Below, in pieces: positions 43,440-52,043 of a stretch of 64,000 nucleotides of DNA. The notes below the pieces were generated by a model that worked only from the letters and a program-made list of their open reading frames with translations, was not told where the DNA came from and did no database searches. Made by a program: the position numbers and the translations under genes. The DNA comes from an uncultured Roseiflexaceae bacterium. Lineage in GTDB: Bacteria > Chloroflexota > Chloroflexia > Chloroflexales > Roseiflexaceae. The stretch lies in contig CALKHR010000034.1 in assembly GCA_937988885.1 (NCBI GenBank), positions 1 through 64,000 on the forward strand, read 5' to 3'. Each line of letters starts with the position of its first letter. Position 1 is the stretch's first letter.

Positions 43440-45476
43440 ATGAAGCATTCCCAACCAACCAATGGTGCTGAGCAACTAGGTACTAGTGTTGCCCAATTAA
43501 CCAATGGTGTTGAGCAGCTTACCAAAGCCGAAAAGATCGTCATCATCAATCAGACGGCTATGCGTATTGCTATCGATCCCCGTGCGCCGAGCACCGATAC
43601 CAGCACGCTCTGTGGTTGCTTGGTGATTCCACCATTTGGCAAGCGCGAACTCGATAACGATCTATATGCCCACGAAGCCTGGGAGCGCTTTGGCCTAGTG
43701 CAAGTTCAAAAAATATCCGCGCCGCCTCCCCTTGCGGATTCGCCACCTTCTTCGCTGAATAACTCAATGCGAATCGCCTGGATTTTGTCGATTGTGTTGC
43801 TTGGTTGCGCGAGTCTGCTGCTTGCTCTCAGTGTGCCCTTATACATTAATGGCTATTTTTTAAGCGGTGTGATTGCGCTCGTGACCGCCATATTGCTCTG
43901 CATTGTGCAGGCTATTCGTCTAATGCGTGCGGCTCCATCCGAATCGTTGATGGGCAAGTTATGGTTGCGGATCAAGCGTTTCGGTGAAGTTATCCAGAGT
44001 TATATTCGGGTTGCCAAGCGCTTGCCAGTTGTGATTTGTATTAGCGCTGTGGTACCTATTTTCACGATTCTGATCGCCAAGCAAAGAGCAGGCGCAGCGT
44101 ACAGCGATAAAGGCATGTTGCTTAAGCTGTGGGCGCTATTCACCGATCCGCTAGACCTTATGGCAGGCCTGAACAACGAACCGATCATGCTGTTTATGCG
44201 TCTCTGGCTAATTTTTGTTGCATCGATATTACCAGCCTTGATGTTGTACCTGTTCCATAGCCAGAGTTTCCAGACACTGCGTGATAATTTTTATCAGGAT
44301 ATCATTCGCCTCAGCCCTTTTACGCTGACTAAGGCCGATGCTGAGACGACTCACGAAGCGACAGTTGGCGATATTTTGGGCAGAACGCCGGAATCGATCA
44401 ATATTGTAGCGCAGATTCCGGTCTTGGTGAGCACGTTCCTCTTTTCAATGGGCTGGACGCTCACTCTGCTGGTGAATCAAGTTGATAGTAATAACGAGCC
44501 GCTCACGCCATTGCGCAATGCATTGATCTTCGGCTTCTTGGGCGCATACTTCTTTGCACTGAATACGATATTTCGGCGCTATGTACGGGCCGATCTCAAT
44601 ACCAAGGCCTACACGCATATGGGGCTGCGCATTTTGGTCACCTTTGTATTGGTGTGGGTATTGAACGAGCTGCTCGTTGCTCAGGGAGAAACAACACCGC
44701 AAGGACTGCACGCTAGAGTGTTGTATATCGTGGCGTTCTTTGTGGGCATTGTGCCCGAGACCGCCTCGGCAGTGCTGCAAGATTTCTTGCGCGGCCAGAG
44801 TTGGGTGGGGCGCTTCATTCCCGCCCTTCAGGAACAGCATCCGCTCCATAAACTCAACGGCATTACGCTCTACGACCAAGCCCGCCTGTTGGAGGAAGGC
44901 ATCGAGAATATCGAGGCGTTGGCGCACCACAACTTGATTGAATTGCTGCTGCGCACGCGCATCCCCGCACCTCGCCTGATCGATCTGGTCGATCAAGCCA
45001 TTCTGTACCTGCATGTGCGTGGCCCTGTGAATGCCAACATCGCTCGTTCGCAGCTCGAAGCCTCAGAGGATGGCTTGCTCTACCGCTTAAACACGCTCGG
45101 TATTCGCACTGCCACCGACCTGTGGCTGATGTATTGGCATTTGCCGCATCAGGATCTTCATTCGATCGGCAGTGGTTCGCAATCAACAAGTGCGTCTGCT
45201 CGCTCGAAATGGCTGAGTAGCCAACTTGATGCGAAACAGGAGGAGCAGTTGCGGTTGGTGCTGCACGCGCTGGAAGATGATGAGTGGATGGCGTATTTGC
45301 TGCATTGGCGCAGCATGAGTCGGGCATGCCTGTACACCTATCGCTTTCAGGATTTTGTTGATCGATTTATGAAACTGCCGCCACCAGCGCGTTGGTCGGA
45401 TCGCCGCACGGCAACCGTTCCAAATGCAGGCGACTGTCCGCCGCCCGCGCCGATTCCAGTGCCAACTTCATCGTAA
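43440..45476 (+). CDS. Large multi-pass membrane protein of unknown function (paralog 1)
   Basis: 678 residues. The N-terminal cytoplasmic region (about 1-100) contains VIINQTAMRIAID and VIPPFGKRELDND. Around eight hydrophobic segments follow between about residues 110 and 450 (IAWILSIVLLGCASLLLALS; VVICISAVVPIFTILIA; FGFLGAYFFALNTIFRRYVR; LYIVAFFVGIVPETASAVLQ). A soluble C-terminal half carries a helix-hairpin-helix-like stretch, YDQARLLEEGIENIEALAHH, and LLRTRIPAPRLIDLVDQAIL. I do not recognise a named family. The next gene is a paralog with the same plan, 42 bases away. Confidence 0.7.
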   Translation: MKHSQPTNGAEQLGTSVAQLTNGVEQLTKAEKIVIINQTAMRIAIDPRAPSTDTSTLCGCLVIPPFGKRELDNDLYAHEAWERFGLVQVQKISAPPPLADSPPSSLNNSMRIAWILSIVLLGCASLLLALSVPLYINGYFLSGVIALVTAILLCIVQAIRLMRAAPSESLMGKLWLRIKRFGEVIQSYIRVAKRLPVVICISAVVPIFTILIAKQRAGAAYSDKGMLLKLWALFTDPLDLMAGLNNEPIMLFMRLWLIFVASILPALMLYLFHSQSFQTLRDNFYQDIIRLSPFTLTKADAETTHEATVGDILGRTPESINIVAQIPVLVSTFLFSMGWTLTLLVNQVDSNNEPLTPLRNALIFGFLGAYFFALNTIFRRYVRADLNTKAYTHMGLRILVTFVLVWVLNELLVAQGETTPQGLHARVLYIVAFFVGIVPETASAVLQDFLRGQSWVGRFIPALQEQHPLHKLNGITLYDQARLLEEGIENIEALAHHNLIELLLRTRIPAPRLIDLVDQAILYLHVRGPVNANIARSQLEASEDGLLYRLNTLGIRTATDLWLMYWHLPHQDLHSIGSGSQSTSASARSKWLSSQLDAKQEEQLRLVLHALEDDEWMAYLLHWRSMSRACLYTYRFQDFVDRFMKLPPPARWSDRRTATVPNAGDCPPPAPIPVPTSS

Positions 45477-45518
45477 CCATCAGCATCGTTTTGGCAACTA
45501 CCACACAAGGAGTGAGCG

Positions 45519-47237
45519 ATGCAAGATATTCCGTTATCGACCACACCGTTAGAAAGCATGCGACAGTCGTCGGTGCCGCTCAACATCGATAACAGCCAGA
45601 TCATTAAGAATCGTACAGCCTATAAAATTTCGATCACACTCAAAAGTGACGATCAGAGCACTCATTGCATCGTCATACCACCGTTTGGCACCTACATCGG
45701 CTCGCGAGCCGAGTTGAACCGCTCTACCTGCGTCGATTGGGAGCGTATGGGTCTGGTGATCTGCGAGGATCGCCGCCTGTACCGCCGCCCAGGTGAGGTA
45801 CTGCGCGATACCGTGAATTATGTGACCGGCGGCTCGATGTTGGGCTTGATGGGCGGCTTGGTGCCCGGATTATGGGCGGAGACGTGGTTCTGGGGTGTAT
45901 TGGTCTGTGTGATGCTGCTGGTTACGCTGGTGAGTGTACCGGGTTTGTGGTCGCTGTTGTTGCAAGTGGTATCGACCTCGTTCATCTATATTGTCGTGGC
46001 CCTGATCGGTATCGGCTTGCCACTGCTGATATTGGACGTGTGGAGTGACCCCGCGCAACTCACCTTGGATAATTGGCTGAGATGCATCGCGATCGGTATC
46101 TTTGCGACGCTGCCTGCGAGCCTATTCTACTTGTGCTACGGCCTGAACTTGCGGCGCATCCGCAAGCAGATGATTTACGATATCTTGCAGCTCGATCCTC
46201 AGATTCAAACCATCGAGGCCGTTGAGATGCGTTACGGCCAACTGATCGACGACACTATCGGCACAAAACACGGTCATGTGCCGTTCCGCGGGCATGTTGT
46301 GGTGTTGATGTTGACAGCGCTGTTGACCATGGGTTGGAGCATGGTATTCTTGCAGGAGCGCTTCGATTCCTTGGGTATGTTCACCCACCCCGATTCGCCT
46401 ATCTTGTTGTGTGGCTTTCTAGGCGCGTACACCTTCGCGCTGTGGGTCTCCTTCCAGCGCTATATGCGTATGGATATCCACACCAAGTGTTTTGTGGCGA
46501 TGACCGTGCGGCTCTTGCAAACGATGATCTTAGCCTGGTTGCTCTATTGGATTGGGATGTGGATGTTTGGCACGTTGGATGGTTGGCCCGAACTGTTGCT
46601 AGCGGCGCTGGCCTTTATCATGGGGTTTATGCCTCCGACCACCAGGACCACTATAATCGTGTTGACCCAACGTCTGCGTCAGCTTCACCCCATCTTGCTG
46701 CTGCCGGACCGCTATCGCCTGCTGCGCGATCTCGATGGATTAAGTCTGTACGATCAGTCGCGCTTGCTTGGCGAGGGCATCGAGAATATCTCGCACTTGG
46801 TCAACTTCCCGCTGATCGACCTGCTGTTGCGCACACGCTTTCCCGCGCACCAGCTAGTTGATCTGATCGACCAGGCGTTGTTGGCGCTGTACGTGGGCGC
46901 GACAACCCAGCGCTACCAGGCACAGGGCCAGGACCCAGCGCTACAAACGTTGCACAACCACGGGATACGCACTGCGACGCAGTTGGAGCACGTCGCGGAG
47001 CAGTTGCAAGCGTCGAAAGAGCGGTACGAGAAGTTTCTAACTCTACTGGATCAAGGTTCGGGCGCATCATCGCTCAGGCGTATCGAGACAATTCTCAAAG
47101 CTCTGAATTCTGAGGAACAGATGAAGTATTTGCGCTACTGGCGGAAACTCCACCGCGAGCACGACAAGGTGTATACGCTAGAACAGTTCTGCCATACCTG
47201 CCAGATAACGTTATTGCCGAGGAAAATGGTGCCTTAA
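45519..47237 (+). CDS. Large multi-pass membrane protein of unknown function (paralog 2)
   Basis: 572 residues, co-oriented with and paralogous to the preceding gene. Shared landmarks are N-terminal IIKNRTAYKISITLKS and VIPPFGTYIGSR, membrane segments including LLCGFLGAYTFALWVSFQRY, and the C-terminal YDQSRLLGEGIENISHLVNF and PLIDLLLRTRFPAHQLVDLI. It lacks part of the first paralog's cytoplasmic insertions. AAGGAG six bases before the ATG. The conserved soluble tail after the membrane domain suggests a shared interaction surface. Function unknown. A 9-bp hairpin follows. Confidence 0.7.
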   Translation: MQDIPLSTTPLESMRQSSVPLNIDNSQIIKNRTAYKISITLKSDDQSTHCIVIPPFGTYIGSRAELNRSTCVDWERMGLVICEDRRLYRRPGEVLRDTVNYVTGGSMLGLMGGLVPGLWAETWFWGVLVCVMLLVTLVSVPGLWSLLLQVVSTSFIYIVVALIGIGLPLLILDVWSDPAQLTLDNWLRCIAIGIFATLPASLFYLCYGLNLRRIRKQMIYDILQLDPQIQTIEAVEMRYGQLIDDTIGTKHGHVPFRGHVVVLMLTALLTMGWSMVFLQERFDSLGMFTHPDSPILLCGFLGAYTFALWVSFQRYMRMDIHTKCFVAMTVRLLQTMILAWLLYWIGMWMFGTLDGWPELLLAALAFIMGFMPPTTRTTIIVLTQRLRQLHPILLLPDRYRLLRDLDGLSLYDQSRLLGEGIENISHLVNFPLIDLLLRTRFPAHQLVDLIDQALLALYVGATTQRYQAQGQDPALQTLHNHGIRTATQLEHVAEQLQASKERYEKFLTLLDQGSGASSLRRIETILKALNSEEQMKYLRYWRKLHREHDKVYTLEQFCHTCQITLLPRKMVP

Positions 47238-47255
47238 TTGTGAGTGATGTGGTTC

Positions 47256-47281
47256 GGGAGGTGGAAGTGACGCCACCTCCC
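47256..47281. terminator. Terminator between convergent genes
   Basis: GGGAGGTGG (47256-47264) pairs perfectly with CCACCTCCC (47273-47281) around an 8-base loop, with ATCGTTCTT following. It serves the membrane-protein operon and possibly the convergent translin gene. Confidence 0.65.
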
Positions 47282-47288
47282 ATCGTTC

Positions 47289-47915
47289 TTATTGGGTGAT
47301 TTTGGCTTCGAAGGCGGCCAGTGCATCGGTGAGTTGTTGCTGGCGGATGGCGGCGGTCATATCGCCACGGGTGCGCTCTAGCACGGCCCGCAGTGCATCG
47401 GTGGTGCGGCGCAGCCCGCCCGTGATCGCATCGGGGTAATCGACGGTGACGAGCGCCGAGTAAACATCGTCCATAATGCTGAGCAACGCTTCGCCGCGGG
47501 CCACCTGGCCGTGGCGCAGCCCATCAAGGATTGCGCGGCGCAGCTCCGATGCGGCCTCGGCAAGGCCGTTGAGGTAGGCGGCTGGCTCCACCTGCAGATC
47601 ATCGGCGCTCGGCGGCGGGTCGCCGTGCAAAAAGGCGTAGACCAGCGCAGCCTCGGCGTACTCCTTCAGCGCATCCTGCGTGTACCCCGCGAACAAGAGC
47701 GCATTCTGTTCATCAAGCCCAGTGCGTAGGCTCTGCACGATTTGCGTGGCCTCATTGAGCAACTGTTGCGCCGTCTCGAACTCGGCGCGATGCACCGCCC
47801 GAATCGCGTTGGCGCACTGGCGCACCAACGCCCGCGAACCTGCGAGCGCCCGCTCGCGCGCCGCGTGCGTGGCCTCAATCCGTCCGACCGCTTCAGCAAC
47901 GACGGATTCAATCAT
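47289..47915 (-). CDS. Translin-family protein
   Basis: A 208-residue all-helical protein. The C-terminal half carries the translin fingerprint: AAYLNGLAEAASELRRAILD, GLRHGQVARGEALLSIMDDV, YSALVTVDYPDAITGGLRRT and LRAVLERTRGDMTAAIRQQQ. Eukaryotic translin binds single-stranded nucleic acid and, with TRAX, forms the C3PO RNase; archaeal and bacterial members are mainly uncharacterised. The normal length indicates a complete gene. AAGGAG eight bases before ATG 47915. It stands alone. Confidence 0.85.
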   Translation of the reverse strand: MIESVVAEAVGRIEATHAARERALAGSRALVRQCANAIRAVHRAEFETAQQLLNEATQIVQSLRTGLDEQNALLFAGYTQDALKEYAEAALVYAFLHGDPPPSADDLQVEPAAYLNGLAEAASELRRAILDGLRHGQVARGEALLSIMDDVYSALVTVDYPDAITGGLRRTTDALRAVLERTRGDMTAAIRQQQLTDALAAFEAKITQ

Positions 47916-47958
47916 TCTGCTTTCTCCTTCTATATTGAACAGGCGTTATCGCCACGTT
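47916..47958. other. Translin leader up to MITE copy 2
   Basis: Short promoter-containing spacer with the AAGGAG site. The MITE-like element begins at 47959, so the element is within about 45 bases of the translin start. Confidence 0.4.
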
Positions 47959-48160
47959 ATACCAAACCCAGTTGGACAGTGTCAGGATATAGCCAGTTTT
48001 AGCCTGCGGCAGCAAGGTACTTTCTTCTTTTTGTGGTGTCGAGGCGCTGCGTGTAGCAGCGCCTCGACACCACTTGCCAAGGTGAGGCTGCTATCGCTTA
48101 AAACGCAGGACGCGTCATTTTGAAGATTTCGATTGTGTGAGTAATTACCCGATCTGGTAT
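47959..48160. mobile_element. MITE-like element, copy 2 (202 bp)
   Basis: The left end ATACCAAACCCAGTTGG and the right end TTACCCGATCTGGTAT are inverted counterparts. The core GCCTGCGGCAGCAAGGTACT, then TTCTTCTTTTTGTG, matches copy 1 (13840-14045) almost base for base. The internal hairpin is GTGGTGTCGAGGCGCTG pairing with CAGCGCCTCGACACCAC; the A-to-G change at one arm position relative to copy 1 is matched by T-to-C in the other arm, so pairing is conserved. No coding capacity. Confidence 0.7.
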
Positions 48161-48309
48161 TAGCGCTCGTTTCCCTTGCAGTATACCAGTTTCTAGGCCA
48201 ACGCTCTGCAACCCAGAATTATCAAAACCCGCATCAGACTCAGCATTCGGGGGCTAGACAGAACCGCGATCCTTGTAGTAGACTATATTCATAATGGAGA
48301 AATGATCAT
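48161..48309. other. Leader of the PIG-L gene
   Basis: No gene; promoter region for the deacetylase. GGAG lies 10 bases before ATG 48310. Confidence 0.4.
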
Positions 48310-49032
48310 ATGAGCATTCGATCAGATCAACCTCTGCGTATCCTGGGCATCTTCGCCCATCCCGATGACCCCGAGTTTATGTGTGGTGGTAGCGCGGCGT
48401 TATGGGCCGACCAAGGTGCCGAGATCACCTACTGCATCGTGACGAATGGTGCGGCGGGCAGCAACGATCCAAACCAAGATCTTGATGAACTCGTCACCAT
48501 TCGCCAGGCCGAGCAGCGCGCCGCTTGCGATGTGCTCGGCGTGCGCGACCTGGTGTTCCTAGGGTACGCCGATGGTACGCTCCAACATACGCTGGAACTG
48601 CGCCGCGACCTGACCCGCCTGATCCGCCAATTGCGGCCCGATCGGGTGGTGATTGGCGACCCGACGGCGGTGCTGTACGGCGATGAGTATATCAACCACC
48701 CCGACCACTGCGCCGCTGCGGAGGCCGGGTTGTACGCGGTATTTCCGAGCGCAGAGACGCGCCCGATCTTCCCGGAGTTGTTGGCCGAGGGCTACGAGCC
48801 ACATAAAGTCAAAGAGTTGTACATCGGCGATAGCCAACAACCAAACTTGCATATCGATATTTCCTCCACGCTCGAACGCAAAATCGCCGCGCTGGGCTGC
48901 CACAAAAGCCAGTTACAGATCGGCGATGGCGAGTGGGTGCGCACCTGGGCCGCCGAGATCGGCAAACCAGCCAACCTCCCCTACGCCGAAGCGTTCCGTG
49001 TGATGCGATTAGTACGAGAAGAAGGATCTTAG
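48310..49032 (+). CDS. PIG-L/LmbE-family deacetylase
   Basis: A 240-residue zinc-dependent N-deacetylase. The metal motif GIFAHPDDPEFMCGGSAAL (AHPDD) lies near residue 16, TYCIVTNGAAGSND follows, and the second metal motif NHPDHCAAAEAGLYAVFPS lies near 130. Family members remove acetyl groups from GlcNAc-linked substrates in mycothiol, bacillithiol, teicoplanin or GPI-like pathways. The substrate is not identifiable here, and no thiol-pathway partner is adjacent. A typical, complete length. Confidence 0.88.
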   Translation: MSIRSDQPLRILGIFAHPDDPEFMCGGSAALWADQGAEITYCIVTNGAAGSNDPNQDLDELVTIRQAEQRAACDVLGVRDLVFLGYADGTLQHTLELRRDLTRLIRQLRPDRVVIGDPTAVLYGDEYINHPDHCAAAEAGLYAVFPSAETRPIFPELLAEGYEPHKVKELYIGDSQQPNLHIDISSTLERKIAALGCHKSQLQIGDGEWVRTWAAEIGKPANLPYAEAFRVMRLVREEGS

Positions 49033-49671
49033 ACGGCTGGACGGCTCAACGCGTTTGACGGGTTGGTTCCCCGTAAACGACGTGTGAGTACGCGGTTTGT
49101 CGAGATCGTCTGAAAGGAGGGCAGATATAAGAGGTACACGTTTCGCCGCCGCTGGGCCGGACGGAGCCTGATACACGGTTCGCTGCGTTTTCGCGCACCA
49201 GTATCACGCATCAGGTCAGCCTAGGGTAGTTGCCCAGGCCTGGGACGGTGGTAACGCCCATAAAGATTTCCTGCCCCACGTGGTGGGGTAAGTTCCCAGG
49301 ACGACCCGCTGGTGACGCCTTCCAGCGGACCGCCCTTGAATCAGTGCCCTGATCGAGATTACAGATGCTGCCGTTCAACACGTCGTGGTGTTGACGTGCT
49401 TGAGCAAGTGGCTCTGAACTTTTTCCGGAGGCATCTCCCGAAAGGCTTTTTACAGGAGGTGTGTGCGACCATAGACCAGATAGCAAGCAACTGAGCGCGC
49501 TTTGCCCCTTGACGCTTGGTGGGGGGTAGGAAAGCAAGCGTACAGGCCCAATAGACGGTCACACTAAGCACACGGCAGAACAACTGGTTGCGAATAGATG
49601 TCTGGCGGCTTTGCGCCGATATCTGCGCCTGTTGTTCACCAACAGTGTAAAAGCTTTATAAGGAGGTTCTC
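49033..49671. other. 639-base gap with structured and relic sequence
   Basis: No intact gene. It contains a CCTGGGA...TCCCAGG stem (49231-49300 region) enclosing CCCCA...TGGGG, a CGCGTT...-rich GC segment at 49040-49210, and what looks like a degraded TnpB C-terminus (separate entry). AAGGAGGT at 49660 is the ribosome site of the next gene. Confidence 0.45.
49270..49494 (+). pseudogene. Possible relic of an IS200/IS605-type TnpB C-terminus
   Basis: One frame reads PAPRGGVSSQDDPL..., then NQCPDRDYRCCRSTRRGVDV and LEQVALNFFRRHLPKGF before a stop. The order PRG-x-SQ, CP-DRDY-x-x-C, GVDVLEQVALN parallels the TnpB zinc-ribbon tail (PRGTSQ-CSxCG...C-DRDxNAAxNI-RGLxVLEQVALN). The first CxxC pair and the NAA are missing, so it would be a decayed copy. 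There is no TnpA, no obvious ends and no upstream TnpB body. Low confidence. Confidence 0.3.
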
Positions 49672-51099
49672 ATGTCTCCCCTCGATCCGACACTGCAGCG
49701 CTCGCTGGCTGACAGCGTGTGGTTGCACTTTTTCCAAATGGGTCATTTATCCAGTACCGACGCGCGGCCCACAATTCTCACTCGCGGAGAAGGGTCGCGC
49801 GTATGGGACCAGGACGGCAATGCGTATATCGATGCGCTTGCCGGGTTGTTCTGCGTGAACGCGGGTTATGGGCGTCGAGAGATCGTCGAGGCGATGACCG
49901 CCCAGTTGATGGAAATCCCCTACGTTTCCCCCTTCTCCTTCCCTAGTATGCCGATGATTGAGTTGGCGGCCAAACTCGCCAAACTCAGCCCGATGGGCCC
50001 CGATACCCGTACCTTCTTCGTGAGTGGTGGCTCCGATGCGGTGGAGACGGCGCTGAAGATGGCGAAGGCCTACCAGCGCAAGCGTGGCTTCGGCGATCGC
50101 CACAAGACGATTTCGCGACGGGTTGCCTATCACGGCACCTCGATGGGTGCGCTCTCGGTGAACGGTCTGACAGGCTTGCGCAACGGGTTTGGCCCGTTGG
50201 TGCCTGGTGCCCGCCATGTTCCGCTGCCGCACCGCTACCGCTGCGACTACTGCGCCCTGAATAGCGGGTGTCGCGGCACCTGCGCCGACGAGGTCGAGCG
50301 TTTGGTTGAATTTGAAGGTCCTGAGACGATCGCCGCGATTATTATGGAGCCGGTGCAGAACAGTGGTGGCGCGATTGTGCCGCCGCCCGGCTACATGCAG
50401 CGGGTGCGCGAGATCTGCGATCACTACGGCATTCTGCTGATTGCCGATGAGGTGATCTGCGGCTTTGGGCGCGTCGGCGCGTGGTTTGGTTCGCAGGCGA
50501 TCGATTTCAAGCCCGATATTATGACCTGTGCCAAGGGTATCACTTCGGGCTATGCCCCGCTCGGTGCGGTGATGGCGAGCGCCGAAGTGGCCAATGTGTT
50601 TATTGGCGATGAGGAAGATAAGTTCTTGCACGGCGTGACGTTCGGCGGGCACCCCGCCAGTTGTGCCGCCGCGCTGGCGAACATCGATATCATCGAACGC
50701 GAACAGCTCTGCGAGCGCTCGGTGACGATGGGCGACTACATGATCCGCGAGTTGCGCGCGGCGGTCGGCGATCACCCCAACATCGGCGATATCCGTGGCA
50801 AGGGCTTGTTTATGGCGCTGGAACTGGTGTACGACCAGCAGAGCCGCCGCCCGCTGGAGGAGCCGAATCTGATGGCGTGGTTGTCCGATCAATTCAAGCG
50901 CCGTGGCCTGATCTGCCGCGCCGACGATCGGCTTGACCCGGTTATTCAGCTTTCGCCGCCGCTCAACATCCCGCAGGAAGATGTCGATCAGGTGGTGGCG
51001 ATTGTGGCCGATGTGATCCACGCGCTTGGCCGCAAGTTGGGCACCCAGCCCACCCTCCAGACGCAGTCCGTGCGTCTGCCGCAGACCGTCGCTGCCTAA
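49672..51099 (+). CDS. Class III aminotransferase (omega-amino acid transaminase-like)
   Basis: A 475-residue PLP enzyme. Landmarks are VWDQDGNAYIDALAGLFCVN, FFVSGGSDAVETALKMAKAY (phosphate loop), RRVAYHGTSMGALSVNGLTG, IIMEPVQNSGGAIVPPPGYM, LIADEVICGFGRVGAWFGSQ (Asp) and CAKGITSGYAPLGAVMAS with the Schiff-base Lys. The group includes omega-amino acid:pyruvate and 4-aminobutyrate transaminases. An unusual cysteine-containing insert, RYRCDYCALNSGCRGTCADE, lies near residue 185 and is shared with a subset of the family. AAGGAGGT before the ATG. Transcribed alone, terminated by the hairpin at 51115. Confidence 0.9.
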   Translation: MSPLDPTLQRSLADSVWLHFFQMGHLSSTDARPTILTRGEGSRVWDQDGNAYIDALAGLFCVNAGYGRREIVEAMTAQLMEIPYVSPFSFPSMPMIELAAKLAKLSPMGPDTRTFFVSGGSDAVETALKMAKAYQRKRGFGDRHKTISRRVAYHGTSMGALSVNGLTGLRNGFGPLVPGARHVPLPHRYRCDYCALNSGCRGTCADEVERLVEFEGPETIAAIIMEPVQNSGGAIVPPPGYMQRVREICDHYGILLIADEVICGFGRVGAWFGSQAIDFKPDIMTCAKGITSGYAPLGAVMASAEVANVFIGDEEDKFLHGVTFGGHPASCAAALANIDIIEREQLCERSVTMGDYMIRELRAAVGDHPNIGDIRGKGLFMALELVYDQQSRRPLEEPNLMAWLSDQFKRRGLICRADDRLDPVIQLSPPLNIPQEDVDQVVAIVADVIHALGRKLGTQPTLQTQSVRLPQTVAA

Positions 51100-51114
51100 A
51101 CCATGATGTGTGAT

Positions 51115-51150
51115 GTGTCACCCTGTTCTCGCAAGGGAGCAGGGTGACAC
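51115..51150. terminator. Rho-independent terminator, possibly bidirectional
   Basis: GTGTCACCCTG (51115-51125) pairs perfectly with CAGGGTGACAC (51140-51150), and TCATTTTG follows. It lies between the aminotransferase and the convergent RNase HI gene. Confidence 0.75.
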
Positions 51151-51183
51151 TCATTTTGAATTGGGTGTTCGTTTTAGATCACT

Positions 51184-51909
51184 TCATCCCTGATAGCCCT
51201 CATCAACTGGCAGGTTAGCCCGTTGCATCGCTTGGCTGGCGAGTTGATGGCATCGCTCGTTCTCGGCACTGCCAGCGTGGCCGCGCACCTTCACAAAGCG
51301 CACCGCGTGCTGATCGCTCAGCGCCACAAGGCGCTGCCACAGATCCGCGTTTTTGACATCCACCATCTGCGCGCCCTCGGCCCGTTGCCACCCCGATTGT
51401 TGCCAGCGCCGTACCCAACCCTTCTGCATTGCGTCGATGACATACGCCGAATCGCTGAACAGCAACACCGACATCGGTTGCTTCAGCGCCTCCAAGCCCA
51501 CGATGCACGCCATCAACTCCATACGGTTGTTCGTGGTGCGCGCGAACCCGCCGGAGAGCTCCTTGCGCCGATCCTTGTGCAGCAACACGACGCCGTAACT
51601 GCCCTTGCCGGGATTGCCATCGCAGCCGCCATCGGTGTAGATCAGCACCTTGCCCTCGGCGAGCCCTTGTTGGTGCAGCGCGAAGTAATCGTCGGCCTGC
51701 TCGTCCACCGGCTGCGTGAGGAAACTCGGCGCATCGTTCTTCGCACGGCTCTTGTACCACGCCTCGGCCTCGCTGAGCGACTGAAAGCTCTTGTAGACCG
51801 CGTTGGTCAAGCCCTTCACCTGCGCCTCCGCGCCCGCCTCGCCGAACCACTCATCGTACAGACCGGGCTTGCGGCCCACCACCACGGCGTAATATTTCTT
51901 CTTCGCCAT
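51184..51909 (-). CDS. rnhA: Ribonuclease HI with N-terminal hybrid-binding domain; fourth catalytic Asp replaced by His
   Basis: 241 residues. An N-terminal caulimovirus-type hybrid-binding domain (KKYYAVVVGRKPGLYDEW, KSFQSLSEAEAWYKSR; residues 1-58) is followed by RNase HI. The enzyme removes RNA from RNA-DNA hybrids. Active-site residues are Asp in IYTDGGCDGNPGKGSYG, Glu in NNRMELMACIVGLEAL and Asp in LLFSDSAYVIDAM. The fourth position, normally Asp in NERCDxLA, is His here: HAGSAENERCHQLASQAM (codon CAT). This residue tolerates substitution in the E. coli enzyme, so activity may persist. The rest of the substrate and handle region (KGWVRRWQQSGWQRAEG) is intact. Confidence 0.92.
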   Translation of the reverse strand: MAKKKYYAVVVGRKPGLYDEWFGEAGAEAQVKGLTNAVYKSFQSLSEAEAWYKSRAKNDAPSFLTQPVDEQADDYFALHQQGLAEGKVLIYTDGGCDGNPGKGSYGVVLLHKDRRKELSGGFARTTNNRMELMACIVGLEALKQPMSVLLFSDSAYVIDAMQKGWVRRWQQSGWQRAEGAQMVDVKNADLWQRLVALSDQHAVRFVKVRGHAGSAENERCHQLASQAMQRANLPVDEGYQG

Positions 51910-51946
51910 ACCAACTCACTAGCTTCTTTTTCGGGTGAAAAAACCG

Positions 51947-51981
51947 CGTGGGCATCTCAGCGCCCTACTGGCATGCCCACG
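51947..51981 (-). terminator. Rho-independent terminator of the alcohol dehydrogenase gene
   Basis: CGTGGGCAT (51947-51955) pairs with ATGCCCACG (51973-51981). On the minus strand the stem is followed by CGGTTTTTTC, a good T-run. It lies 63 bases past the dehydrogenase stop. Confidence 0.75.
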
Positions 51982-52043
51982 GATAACCCAGAGGCGCCGC
52001 CTCAACAGCAGGTTGGGCGGCACCCACACATCATAGAACGGCC

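Noticed and set aside
49033..49671. 6S RNA, RNase P RNA or group II intron tail
   Set aside because: Hairpins are present, but I could not match the conserved cores of any of these RNAs (for example the RNase P GAGGAAAGTCC block or an intron domain V).
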